Part shown: positions 25,771 through 34,030 of the stretch, piece by piece | Layout of the letters: each line of letters begins with the position of its first letter | Numbering within the stretch: position 1 is the stretch's first letter | Source: Gemmatimonadota bacterium | Lineage (GTDB): Bacteria; Gemmatimonadota; Gemmatimonadetes; Gemmatimonadales; GWC2-71-9 | Assembly: GCA_016720805.1 (NCBI GenBank) | Contig: JADKJZ010000014.1 | Coordinates: forward strand, 248,001-312,000 | Length of the DNA: 64,000 bases | Direction of reading: 5' to 3' | Position numbers and translations under genes: made by a program | The notes under the pieces: model-generated | The model's input: only the letters and a program-made list of their open reading frames with translations | Database searches by the model: none | Told to the model about the DNA's origin: nothing

Positions 25771-25900
25771 CTTTTAATTCCCAGTTCTCATCTTGAATCC
25801 TCAACCATACATTGGAAAACGACCCGTCAGCAGATGACTCACCCTCGCTCGATGCTGAGGGCGAGGTCCGGTCTTTCCATTTTCTCGTCGAGGTGTCCGG

Positions 25901-27280
25901 ATGGATCAATCCAGTCGATATGCCGATCTCAGCCTCCGCGAGGCAGACCTCGTCGCCGGCGGCCAGCACATTCTCGTGGCGTACAAGATGAAGCCGAAGG
26001 CAGGGCACCCCTACCTCACTGCGGCTGCCCATTTCGCGGCAGAATCCTCGACGGGGACGAACGTCGAGGTGGCCACCACCGATGACTTCACGCGCGGCGT
26101 CGACGCACTGGTGTATCACATCGACGAGGCCACCGAGGAGATGCGGATCGCCTATCCGCTGGCCCTCTTCGACCGCAACATCACCGATGGCCGGATGATG
26201 CTGGTCTCGTTCCTCACCCTGGCGATCGGCAACAACCAGGGGATGGGCGACATCGAGTACGGCAAGATCTACGACTTCTACGTGCCCGAACGCGCGATCC
26301 AGCTCTTCGACGGACCGTCGAAGGACATCTCCGACTTGTGGCGCATTCTCGGACGCCCGGTCAAGGACGGCGGCTTCATCGTCGGCACGATCATCAAGCC
26401 GAAGCTCGGCCTGCGGCCGCAGCCGTTCGCGACGGCGGCCTACGAATTCTGGCTGGGCGGCGACTTCATCAAGAACGACGAACCGCAGGGGAACCAGGTC
26501 TTCTCGCCGATGCGCCAGACGATCCCGCTGGTGGCGGACGCGATGCGTCGGGCGATGGACGAGACCGGTCAGCCGAAGCTCTTCTCGGCCAACATCACCG
26601 CGGACGATCACTACGAGATGTGCGCCCGGGCCGACTTCATTCTCGAGACCTTCGGGCCCGATGCCGACAAGGTGGCCTTCCTGGTGGACGGCTTCGTCGG
26701 CGGACCCGGCATGATCACCACGGCGCGTCGGCAGTATCCCAACCAGTATTTGCATTACCACCGCGCCGGCCACGGCATGGTGACATCGCCGCAGTCGAAG
26801 CGCGGCTACGACTCCTATGTCCTGGCCAAGATGAGCCGGCTGCAAGGGGCTTCGGGTGTGCACGTCGGGACGATGTCGTTCGGCAAGATGGAAGGCACCG
26901 CGGACGACCGGGACATCGCCTACATCATCGAACGCGATGAATTTCAGGGACCGGCCTACCACCAGCGCTGGTACGGCATGAAGCCCACGACGCCGATCAT
27001 CTCCGGCGGCATGAACGCGGTGCGGATGGCCGGCTTCTTCGAGAACCTCGGCCACGGCAACGTGATCACGACCGCGGGCGGCGGCTCGTATGGGCACCTC
27101 GATTCGCCAGCGGCCGGCGCACGCTCGATGCGTCAGGCGTATGACGCCTGGAAGGCCGGGGTGTCGCTGCTCGAATATGCGCGGACGCACCACGAATTGG
27201 CGCGAGCCTTTGAGTCGTTCCCCGGCGACGCCGACCGGCTCTTTCCGACCTGGCGACAGACGCTCGGCGTGGGGCGCTGA
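25901..27280 (+). CDS. cbbM: form II ribulose-1,5-bisphosphate carboxylase/oxygenase
   Basis: A 459-residue RuBisCO that begins [20 protein letters not shown] and aligns without gaps to Rhodospirillum rubrum numbering over the active site. All key residues are present: Lys166 and Lys168 (GTIIKPKLG), carbamylated Lys191 with Asp193 and Glu194 ([14 protein letters not shown]), His287 (HYHRAGHG), His321, loop-6 Lys329 (FGKMEG) and Ser368 (IISGGMNA). This is a true form II enzyme, not a RuBisCO-like protein. It fixes CO2 onto RuBP in the cytoplasm. The FBPase homologue follows after 3 bp and PRK after that. No small subunit, cbbQ, cbbO or cbbR is nearby. GAGGTG 5 bp upstream supports the start. 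Confidence 0.97.
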   Translation: MDQSSRYADLSLREADLVAGGQHILVAYKMKPKAGHPYLTAAAHFAAESSTGTNVEVATTDDFTRGVDALVYHIDEATEEMRIAYPLALFDRNITDGRMMLVSFLTLAIGNNQGMGDIEYGKIYDFYVPERAIQLFDGPSKDISDLWRILGRPVKDGGFIVGTIIKPKLGLRPQPFATAAYEFWLGGDFIKNDEPQGNQVFSPMRQTIPLVADAMRRAMDETGQPKLFSANITADDHYEMCARADFILETFGPDADKVAFLVDGFVGGPGMITTARRQYPNQYLHYHRAGHGMVTSPQSKRGYDSYVLAKMSRLQGASGVHVGTMSFGKMEGTADDRDIAYIIERDEFQGPAYHQRWYGMKPTTPIISGGMNAVRMAGFFENLGHGNVITTAGGGSYGHLDSPAAGARSMRQAYDAWKAGVSLLEYARTHHELARAFESFPGDADRLFPTWRQTLGVGR

Positions 27281-27283
27281 GCC

Positions 27284-28339
27284 ATGCCGACCGGCGGCAA
27301 GTCGACGCTCACCAAGTTCCTCATCGAGGCACGCCGTCGTGTGCCCGGTGCCACCGGTGAGCTGAATGCGCTGATCACCGACATCTCGCTGGCCTGCAAG
27401 GGCATCGCCAAGAAGGTGGCGTACGGCTCGCTGGGTGAGTTGCTCGCCACCACGGCGCCAAGCGGCGCCCCACTGCAGGCCGCCTGCCACGAACTCTTCG
27501 TCCGGGCCACGAACTGGGGCGGCCATTCCGCGGGGCTCGTGAGCGGGGCGGAGGACGGCGTGTACCACCTCCCGGCCGGTACTCCGCGCGGGAAATACCT
27601 GCTGGTGTTCAATCCGCTCGAAGGGGCGGCCAACGCACGGGTCAACGTGCCGGTCGGGTCGATCTTCTCGATCCTGCGCGCGCCGACACCCAACGCCGAT
27701 CCCGCGGCTGAGGAGTTCCTCCAGGCCGGGCAGCGTCAGGTCTGCGCCGGATATGCGATCTACGGCCCGGCGACGATGCTGGTCTTGACGCTCGGCCACG
27801 GCACGCATGGCTTCACGCTCGACCCGCAGCTTGGGGAATGGGTGCTGTCGCATCCGGGCATCACGATTCCTGATGCGACCGGCGACTTCGCCATCGATCC
27901 GGGGCAGAGTCGCCACTGGGGTGTCCCGGTCAAGCGCTATGTCGACGAGTGCCTCGCCGGCCACGCGGGTCCGCGCGGGGCAGACTTTCGGGTGCGGTGG
28001 ATTGCCTCGCTGGTCACCGAGGTACACCGGATCCTGATGCGCGGCGGCGTCTTCCTCGCGCCAGGGGGAAACGGCGATTCCACGACGGCAACCTCGCCCA
28101 GGCTGCTCGACGAGGCCAATCCGATTGCGTTTCTGATGGAGCAGGCGGGCGGGTGCGCCGACACTGGTCATGGCCGAGTGGTCGAGGTGGTACCTGGCGC
28201 GCTCCGCCAAACGACGCCGCTCTACTGTGGGTCGCGCCTCGAGGTCGAGCGCATTGCGCGCTACCACGCGGCGCCTCCTGGGGAGTCGTACGACTCCTCC
28301 CTCTTCGGCCATCGCGGCCTCTTCTCCTCCCCAGGGTGA
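27284..28339 (+). CDS. cbbF: class I fructose-1,6-bisphosphatase homologue with altered active site
   Basis: A 351-residue FBPase-fold protein. The overall match is clear: LTKFLIEARRRVPGATGELN, RGKYLLVF, VNVPVGSIFSILRAP, ASLVTEVHRILMRGG, EANPIAFLMEQAGG. However, the metal-binding motif normally DPLDGSSNID reads NPLEGAANAR (residues 110-119), so both aspartates and both serines are changed. The SEE glutamates upstream read SGAE (87-90), and the phosphate-binding lysine of KLRLLYE is Ser271 in SPRLLDE. Glu277 is kept. Catalysis by the usual metal mechanism therefore looks unlikely. It is encoded 3 bp after cbbM and 6 bp before PRK, in frame and undamaged, so it is maintained. A regulatory or altered catalytic role is possible. 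Confidence 0.85.
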   Translation: MPTGGKSTLTKFLIEARRRVPGATGELNALITDISLACKGIAKKVAYGSLGELLATTAPSGAPLQAACHELFVRATNWGGHSAGLVSGAEDGVYHLPAGTPRGKYLLVFNPLEGAANARVNVPVGSIFSILRAPTPNADPAAEEFLQAGQRQVCAGYAIYGPATMLVLTLGHGTHGFTLDPQLGEWVLSHPGITIPDATGDFAIDPGQSRHWGVPVKRYVDECLAGHAGPRGADFRVRWIASLVTEVHRILMRGGVFLAPGGNGDSTTATSPRLLDEANPIAFLMEQAGGCADTGHGRVVEVVPGALRQTTPLYCGSRLEVERIARYHAAPPGESYDSSLFGHRGLFSSPG

Positions 28340-28345
28340 GTTCCC

Positions 28346-29224
28346 ATGTCCGCCAGACATCCGATCATCTCGATTACCGGCAGCAGCGGCGCCGGCACCA
28401 CCTCGGTCACTCGCACCTTCGAGAACATCTTCCGTCGCGAGGCGGTCCGCGCCGCCGTGGTCGAGGGCGATGCCTTCCATCGGTATGACCGCCTCGAGAT
28501 GAAGGCGAAGATGGCCGACGCGGAGGCGAAGGGCGTGCGGCACTTCTCCCACTTCGGTGAGGAAGCCAACCTCTTCGCTGAACTCGAGCGGCTCTTTGCC
28601 GATTACGCCGAGACGGGGACGGGGACGGCGCGGAAGTACCTGCACTCGCCCGAGGAGGCGGCGCCGTACCAGCAATCTCCCGGCACGTTCACGGCCTGGG
28701 AGCCGCTGCCGGAGAGCGAGTTGCTGTTCTACGAGGGGCTGCATGGGGCGGTGGTCACGCCGACCGTGAACATCGCCCACCACGCCGACCTGCTGATCGG
28801 GGTCGTGCCGGTCGTCAATCTCGAGTGGATTCAGAAAATCCACCGCGACAAGAGCACCCGCGGCTACTCGACCGAGGCCGTGACCGACGTGATCCTGCGG
28901 CGCATGCACGACTACGTGCACTACATCGTGCCACAGTTCACTCACACGCACATCAACTTCCAGCGCGTGCCGGTGGTGGACACGTCGAATCCGTTCATTG
29001 CCCGGACGATCCCGACCGCGGATGAATCGCTGGTGGTGATCCGGTTTGCGAATCCGCGAGGCATCGACTTCCCCTACCTCCTGAGCATGCTGCACGATTC
29101 GTTCATGTCGCGCGCCAACACGCTGGTGGTGCCGGGCGGCAAGATGGAGCTGGCGATGCAATTGATCTTCACGCCGATGGTGATGCGGTTCGTGGAGCGG
29201 CGGCGGACGTTGCAGGGAGGGTGA
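28346..29224 (+). CDS. prk: phosphoribulokinase (proteobacterial class I type)
   Basis: A 292-residue kinase that makes ribulose-1,5-bisphosphate from ribulose-5-phosphate and ATP, supplying RuBisCO. The P-loop GSSGAGTT is at residues 12-19. The catalytic Asp42 is in VVEGDAFHRYDR, and the Walker-B-like Glu130 is in LLFYEGLHG. IQKIHRDKSTRGYS carries the substrate-binding basic residues. The length matches the octameric bacterial PRK rather than the plant type. Third gene of the carbon-fixation operon. Its TGA stop is the first heptad of repeat H13. Confidence 0.95.
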   Translation: MSARHPIISITGSSGAGTTSVTRTFENIFRREAVRAAVVEGDAFHRYDRLEMKAKMADAEAKGVRHFSHFGEEANLFAELERLFADYAETGTGTARKYLHSPEEAAPYQQSPGTFTAWEPLPESELLFYEGLHGAVVTPTVNIAHHADLLIGVVPVVNLEWIQKIHRDKSTRGYSTEAVTDVILRRMHDYVHYIVPQFTHTHINFQRVPVVDTSNPFIARTIPTADESLVVIRFANPRGIDFPYLLSMLHDSFMSRANTLVVPGGKMELAMQLIFTPMVMRFVERRRTLQGG

Positions 29225-29367
29225 ACGGCGAACGGTGAACGGTGACCAGTGACCAGTGACCCGTGACCCGTAAGACGTGAGAGGTGAAACGTGTCCGCGA
29301 GTGGGGTACGTTTCACCTCTCACGTTTCACGTTTCACGCCTGACGTCTCACGTCTGACGTCTCACGC
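29221..29367. repeat. heptad repeat locus H13 after the RuBisCO operon
   Basis: A very regular copy: GTGAACG, GCGAACG, GTGAACG, GTGACCA twice, GTGACCC twice, GTAAGAC, GTGAGAG, GTGAAAC; core of 19 nt; GTTTCAC, CTCTCAC, GTTTCAC twice, GCCTGAC, GTCTCAC, GTCTGAC, GTCTCAC. It starts on the PRK stop codon and ends 22 bp before the next gene. It could end the operon transcript as a long hairpin. Confidence 0.95.
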
Positions 29368-29388
29368 CCTCCACCGGAGTCCTCCGCC

Positions 29389-30261
29389 ATGCCCCAGATC
29401 TCCTACCTCGGCACCGGTCTCCTCGGCAGCGGCTTCGTCGAGGCCGCCTTGTCGCGCGGCGATCAGGTGACCGTCTGGAATCGAACCGAGTCGAAGGCGC
29501 AGGCACTGGCCGCCTTCGGCGCGACGGTGGCCGCGACCCCGGCCGACGCGGTGCGTGGCGCCGAGCGGGTGCATCTCGTGTTGCCCGATGATGCCGTGGT
29601 CGAGTCGGTCATCGCCGCGTTGCGGCCCGGGCTGGCGCCGTCGGCGATCATCATCGATCACTCGACGACGCTCCCGGCCAAGACGGCCGAGCGTTCGGTG
29701 CGGCTGAACGCGGAAGGCGTGCACTACCTCCATTGTCCGGTCTTTATCGGGCCGGCGGCAGCGCGTCAGGGCACCGGGACCATCATGGTGTCGGGGCCGC
29801 AGGCGCTCTACGATGCCGTGGCCACGGCCCTCGCGGCACAGGCGACCAAGGTGGACTACTTCGGCGAGCGTCCCGACCTGGCCGCCGTCTACAAACTCTG
29901 CGGCAACGCACTGATCCTTGGCATCACGGCGTTGATGGCGGATACCTACAGCGTGGCGCGCGGCGGTGACGTGGCGCCGACCGACGTGCTCGCCAAGCTC
30001 CAGGAGTACTTCAACGCCGCCAACATCGTGGCGGGCAGGGGCAAGTCGATGGCCGAGGCGAAGTATGCTCCGGGCTTCGAGCTGACCATGGCCCGGAAGG
30101 ATGTGCAGCTGATGCTGGAGACGGCAGGCGACGCGCCGCTCACCTCGTTGCCGGGGATCGCGGCGCGCATGGATGTCCTGATTGCCCAGGGATACGGGCA
30201 CGAGGATCTCGCGGCGCTTGGCCGCGATGCGATCATCCCCCGGACATCGCCCCCACGATGA
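29389..30261 (+). CDS. NAD(P)-dependent beta-hydroxyacid dehydrogenase/imine reductase-like protein
   Basis: A 290-residue protein with a Rossmann motif at the N-terminus (YLGTGLLGSGFVEAALSRG), DNA for VWNRTESKAQALAAFGATV, and the helical C-terminal domain of the 6-phosphogluconate/3-hydroxyisobutyrate dehydrogenase superfamily. The candidate catalytic lysine is in AAVYKLCGNALILG. The substrate is not predictable. It is separated from PRK by repeat H13, so it may have its own promoter. Its 3' end overlaps the convergent MoaD-like gene by 29 bp. Confidence 0.85.
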   Translation: MPQISYLGTGLLGSGFVEAALSRGDQVTVWNRTESKAQALAAFGATVAATPADAVRGAERVHLVLPDDAVVESVIAALRPGLAPSAIIIDHSTTLPAKTAERSVRLNAEGVHYLHCPVFIGPAAARQGTGTIMVSGPQALYDAVATALAAQATKVDYFGERPDLAAVYKLCGNALILGITALMADTYSVARGGDVAPTDVLAKLQEYFNAANIVAGRGKSMAEAKYAPGFELTMARKDVQLMLETAGDAPLTSLPGIAARMDVLIAQGYGHEDLAALGRDAIIPRTSPPR

Positions 30262-30529
30262 GGAAGGGTTCGCCTCCCGACGCGACCGCGTCGGGGAGCG
30301 GCGTGTCGGGGAGTTCATTCGACAGGTCCCGCTCGCAGGCATGGAAGCGGATGAACGGCCGGCGACGTTGCGTCGCGTGGTCGCGCATCGTGCCGCGCAG
30401 CATCGGATAGCGCGCCTCCACCGCGTCGAGCACTCGGCGTTGCGTGACCGGGGCGTCAATCGGCAAGGCGAGCTCCCCGTCGATGCGCGCCAGCGCCAGC
30501 AGCGGAGCGGGAAGAATCACGCGGATCAC
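30233..30529 (-). CDS. MoaD/ThiS-family ubiquitin-fold protein
   Basis: A 98-residue protein starting at a GTG that overlaps the upstream TGA by 4 bases (GTGA). It has the beta-grasp pattern of MoaD/ThiS ([20 protein letters not shown]) and ends in SGG, the diglycine tail that these proteins use to form a thiocarboxylate or conjugate. No MoaE, ThiG or MoeB gene is adjacent; the coupled partner is a BNR-repeat protein. A sulfur-carrier role is inferred from the fold and tail only. Confidence 0.75.
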   Translation of the reverse strand: MIRVILPAPLLALARIDGELALPIDAPVTQRRVLDAVEARYPMLRGTMRDHATQRRRPFIRFHACERDLSNELPDTPLPDAVASGGEPFLIVGAMSGG

Positions 30530-31641
30530 GGCAGCGTCTGCACTTCGACCGAGAGCACGGCCGGGAGATCGCGCACGATCGCTTCCCAGCTGTCGCCCCC
30601 ATTGGTCGAGGCGTAGACCTGGCCACCGGTGGTGCCGAAGTACACTCCGCAATCGTCCAGCGTGTCCACCGCCATCGCATCGCGAAGCACGTTGACGTAG
30701 CAATCCTGCTGCGGCAGTCCCTTGGTGAGCGCCTCCCACTCGTGGCCGCCGGTGCGGCTGCGATAGACACGCAGCTTCCCTTCGAGCGGGTAATGCTCGC
30801 CGTCGCTCTTGATCGGGACCACGTAGATCGTCTCCGGCTCATGGGCGTGCACGTCGATCGGGAAGCCGAAGTCGGTGGGGAGATTGCCGCTGATCTCGTG
30901 CCAGTTCTCCCCGGCGTCATCGCTGCGCATCACGTCCCAGTGCTTCTGCATGAAGAGCGTGTCGGGCCGCGACGGGTGCAGCGCGATCCGGTGCACGCAG
31001 TGGCCGACCTCGGCGGTCGGATCGGGGATGTACTTGGAGCTCAAACCACGATTGATCGGCTTCCAGGTCGTACCGCCGTCGTCGGTCCGAAAGGCGCCCG
31101 CCGCCGAGATGGCCACGAAGATGCGCTGGGGATCGGTGGGATGGAGGAGGATCGTGTGCAGTCCCATTCCGCCGGCGCCAGGCGCCCACTGTTCGCCCGA
31201 ACCACAGCCGCGGAGCCCCGCCAGCTCGTGCCAGCTCGTGCCGCCATCGGTCGAGCGGAACATCGCGGCGTCCTCGGCCCCCGCATAGACGGTGTCGGCC
31301 TCGGTGAGCGACGGCTCGAGGTGCCAGATCCGCTTGAACTCCCACGGATGCGGCGTGCCGTCATACCACTGGTGCGTCCCCGTCACTCCGGCGTAGGCGA
31401 ATTCATTGCCCACCGGATTCCACGTCACGCCGCCGTCGTCCGACCGCTGAATCAGCTGACCGAACCAGCCGCTGCTCTGCGAGGCATAGATGCGGTCGGG
31501 ATTCAGCGGCGATCCCTTGAGGTGGTAGAGCTCCCAGCCCGGAAAGTGGGGCTGCGAGACCTCCCAGCGCTTGCGCGCACCATCGGAGGTGAGGATGAAG
31601 GCGCCCTTCTTGGTGCCGACCAGCACGCGCACGCGACTCAT
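30526..31641 (-). CDS. BNR/sialidase-like beta-propeller protein
   Basis: A 371-residue protein made of BNR/Asp-box repeats ([50 protein letters not shown]), giving a beta-propeller of the sialidase/VPS10 type. There is no signal peptide: it begins [20 protein letters not shown], so it is probably cytoplasmic. No sialidase catalytic Tyr/Glu/Arg triad is obvious. It is translationally coupled to the MoaD-like protein, so the two probably work together. Confidence 0.8.
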   Translation of the reverse strand: MSRVRVLVGTKKGAFILTSDGARKRWEVSQPHFPGWELYHLKGSPLNPDRIYASQSSGWFGQLIQRSDDGGVTWNPVGNEFAYAGVTGTHQWYDGTPHPWEFKRIWHLEPSLTEADTVYAGAEDAAMFRSTDGGTSWHELAGLRGCGSGEQWAPGAGGMGLHTILLHPTDPQRIFVAISAAGAFRTDDGGTTWKPINRGLSSKYIPDPTAEVGHCVHRIALHPSRPDTLFMQKHWDVMRSDDAGENWHEISGNLPTDFGFPIDVHAHEPETIYVVPIKSDGEHYPLEGKLRVYRSRTGGHEWEALTKGLPQQDCYVNVLRDAMAVDTLDDCGVYFGTTGGQVYASTNGGDSWEAIVRDLPAVLSVEVQTLP

Positions 31642-31661
31642 GGGGGATGTCCGGAAGGTGG

Positions 31662-31788
31662 GTGAACAGTGACCAGTGACGTGAAAGGTGAAACGTGAGA
31701 CGCGATTCGGGAATCGGTAAGGGGTGAGGGGTGACCTATGACCAACGACCCCTAACGCCTAACGACCAACGACTAACGACTAACGACT
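31662..31788. repeat. heptad repeat locus H14 between divergent genes
   Basis: Left arm GTGAACA, GTGACCA, GTGAAAG, GTGAAAC, GTGAGAC; core about 20 nt including GATTCGGGAATC; right arm GGTGAGG, GGTGACC, TATGACC, AACGACC, CTAACGC, CTAACGA, CCAACGA, CTAACGA twice. It lies between the 5' ends of the BNR gene and the penicillin-binding protein gene. Confidence 0.8.
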
Positions 31789-31879
31789 CCCTGCCGGCAA
31801 CGTTTCAAGTGTTTCAACCAGAAACTAACCCGAGCCCCCCAACGTCAGTTCCCATGTCGCTTTCCCCCGAGTCCTCAAG

Positions 31880-34015
31880 ATGACCACGCAGGAGTTCGTC
31901 CAGCGGCTCCGTGATCGTGCCCTCGCCCTTCGTCCGTACCTCACGGTCCGACGAATCGGCGCGACGGTGGCGGTCGGCATGGCGTTGGGCACCCTCGTCT
32001 TCGGCACCGAGGCGGTGGTCCGAGCGCATCTCGGCCCTCCGGAGAGCCGATTGCCGACCGCGCTCTACTCCCGTCCCGTCGCCTGGGGCGTCGAGGAAGG
32101 CTCGGCGTCATCGCCCTCGCTGATCGCACCGCTGGAAGGCACCGCCCTCGAGGCACGGATTCCGGTGCGCCTCGCTTCGGTCCCCCCGGCGCTGGTTCAG
32201 GCGGTGCTCGCGGTCGAAGATCAGCGCTTCTACGAGCACGACGGGGTCGACCTGCGGCGCATCGGCGGTGCCTTTCTCGCCAACGTGAAGGCGGGCGGGA
32301 TCGCGCAGGGCGGCAGCACCATCACGCAACAGCTGGCGAAGAATCTCTTCCTCTCGGCCAATCGCACCCCCGGGCGCAAGCTGCGCGAGCTGGCGTTCGC
32401 CATGGTGCTGGAGTTCCGCTACGACAAGGCGACCATCCTCGAGGCGTACCTCAACGAGATCTATCTCGGTCAGGATGGCAGCCGGGCCATCCATGGCGTG
32501 GGCGCCGCGGCGCGCGCCTACTTCGGCAAGGACGTTCGCAAGCTCTCGCTGGCGGAATCGGCCCTGCTTGCCGGGATGATCCACGCGCCCAATCGTCATA
32601 CGCCGACGCGGCACGCAGATGCGGCGCGCGATCGTCGAAACCTTGTGCTCGGGCTGATGGCGGAGCAGGGACGCATCTCGGAGGCAGCCAAGGAGCGAGC
32701 GCAGGGGAGCCGCATCGTCACCCGGCCCTCCTCGGTCAGCCAGGTGGTCGATGGTCGCTACTTCCGCGATGCGGCGCTTGCGGCGTTGCCGAGATCGTTG
32801 CCGCCGCGTGGTGGGGCGGTCTACACGACGCTCGACGCCCGATTGCAACAGGCTGCGCAGCGGGCCGTCCGGCGCGGCGTGTCGCGGCTTCCGCTGCCCG
32901 GGGTCGAGGCGGCGCTGGTGGCGATCGATCCGCGGACCGGGGAAGTGCTCGCCCTCGTGGGCGGCCGCGACTATGCGCTGTCGCAGTACAATCGGGCCAC
33001 CGACGCGCGCCGCCAACCGGGAAGCGCCTTCAAGCCGATCGTGGCGCTGGCCGCCCTGGGGCGGCGCGGCGACGAGGCGCCGGCCTTCACCCTCGCCTCG
33101 CTCGTCGACGACACTCCGCTCTCGCTGAAGACGCCGCGCGGCATGTGGCAGCCCAGCAACTACGACGGCGACTTCCGCGGCCCGGTGACGGTGCGCACGG
33201 CGATGGAGCAGTCGCTGAATGTGCCGTTCGTGCGGATCGGGCTGGAAGTGGGGCCAGCGAAGATCGCCGCCACCGCGAAGGAACTCGGCATCGCCTCACC
33301 GATGCCCCTGGTGCCGAGTCTCGCGCTCGGCAGCGCGGAGGTGTCGCTGCTGGAATTGGTGCGCGCCTACGGCGTCCTTGCCACTGGCGGTTCGCTCGCC
33401 GCGACGCGGATGGTGCTCAGCACGACCAAGCGCGGTGATGTGCCGGCGTCGGCGAACGCCGCGTCAGTGACCCACGTGGCCGATCCGGCCACCGCATGGC
33501 TGGTCACGTCCGCGTTGCAGGGCGTGGTCGATCATGGGACCGGGGCGAGCCTGCAGGAGCGGATCAACGCCAGCGGGCTCGCCGGCAAGACCGGCACGTC
33601 GAGCGACTGGAAGGATGCCTGGTTCGTGGCCTACGCCCCGAATCTCGTGGTTGGCGTCTGGGTCGGCTACGATGATGGTCGGTCACTCCACACCACCGGC
33701 GCCGGCGCCGCGCTCCCGATCGCGGGCGATTTTCTCGAGGCGGCCTTCTCGGAGCGTGACCCCGACGAATTCGAGCGGCCGGAGGGCATCACCGAAGGGC
33801 ATGTGGGCGCCACACCCGGTGAATGGAGCGACGGCTGCGGCACCACCGAGTATTTCCTCGAAGGGACGGAGCCGAGCGAACACGACTGCCTCTACATCGA
33901 CGTCCCGGAGATGCCGGGGCTGGATGAGGTGCGCGACGCCTTGCAGCACCGCGCCGCACGGCTGCTCGAAGCGTTGATCGCGCGGGGCTTCGAGCAACGG
34001 CGCGGGCGGCACTGA
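31880..34015 (+). CDS. class A penicillin-binding protein
   Basis: A 711-residue bifunctional cell-wall synthase. One N-terminal membrane anchor is at residues 25-47. The glycosyltransferase family 51 domain has VEDQRFYEHDGVDLRRIGG, GGSTITQQLAKNLFL and EAYLNEIYLGQ. The transpeptidase domain has SxxK (PGSAFKP), SxN (SLNVPF) and KTG (LAGKTGTSSDWKDAW). It polymerises and cross-links peptidoglycan in the periplasm. The size and a UB2H-like segment (PTALYSRPVAW) suggest a PBP1b-like protein. It begins after heptad locus H14 with its own intergenic region. Confidence 0.93.
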   Translation: MTTQEFVQRLRDRALALRPYLTVRRIGATVAVGMALGTLVFGTEAVVRAHLGPPESRLPTALYSRPVAWGVEEGSASSPSLIAPLEGTALEARIPVRLASVPPALVQAVLAVEDQRFYEHDGVDLRRIGGAFLANVKAGGIAQGGSTITQQLAKNLFLSANRTPGRKLRELAFAMVLEFRYDKATILEAYLNEIYLGQDGSRAIHGVGAAARAYFGKDVRKLSLAESALLAGMIHAPNRHTPTRHADAARDRRNLVLGLMAEQGRISEAAKERAQGSRIVTRPSSVSQVVDGRYFRDAALAALPRSLPPRGGAVYTTLDARLQQAAQRAVRRGVSRLPLPGVEAALVAIDPRTGEVLALVGGRDYALSQYNRATDARRQPGSAFKPIVALAALGRRGDEAPAFTLASLVDDTPLSLKTPRGMWQPSNYDGDFRGPVTVRTAMEQSLNVPFVRIGLEVGPAKIAATAKELGIASPMPLVPSLALGSAEVSLLELVRAYGVLATGGSLAATRMVLSTTKRGDVPASANAASVTHVADPATAWLVTSALQGVVDHGTGASLQERINASGLAGKTGTSSDWKDAWFVAYAPNLVVGVWVGYDDGRSLHTTGAGAALPIAGDFLEAAFSERDPDEFERPEGITEGHVGATPGEWSDGCGTTEYFLEGTEPSEHDCLYIDVPEMPGLDEVRDALQHRAARLLEALIARGFEQRRGRH

Positions 34016-34030
34016 CCGCGGCTGGAGGAC

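Noticed and set aside
25901..27280. RuBisCO-like protein (form IV)
   Set aside because: All catalytic residues of true form II RuBisCO are conserved at identical numbering.
25682..29323. A 1213-codon open frame antisense to the RuBisCO operon
   Set aside because: It is an artefact of high GC third positions: the translation is rich in Arg, His and Gly with no family match, while the plus strand holds three unambiguous enzymes.
31642..31879. A small gene on either strand
   Set aside because: The stretch is mostly heptad repeats; short open frames there have no recognisable sequence or ribosome-binding site.
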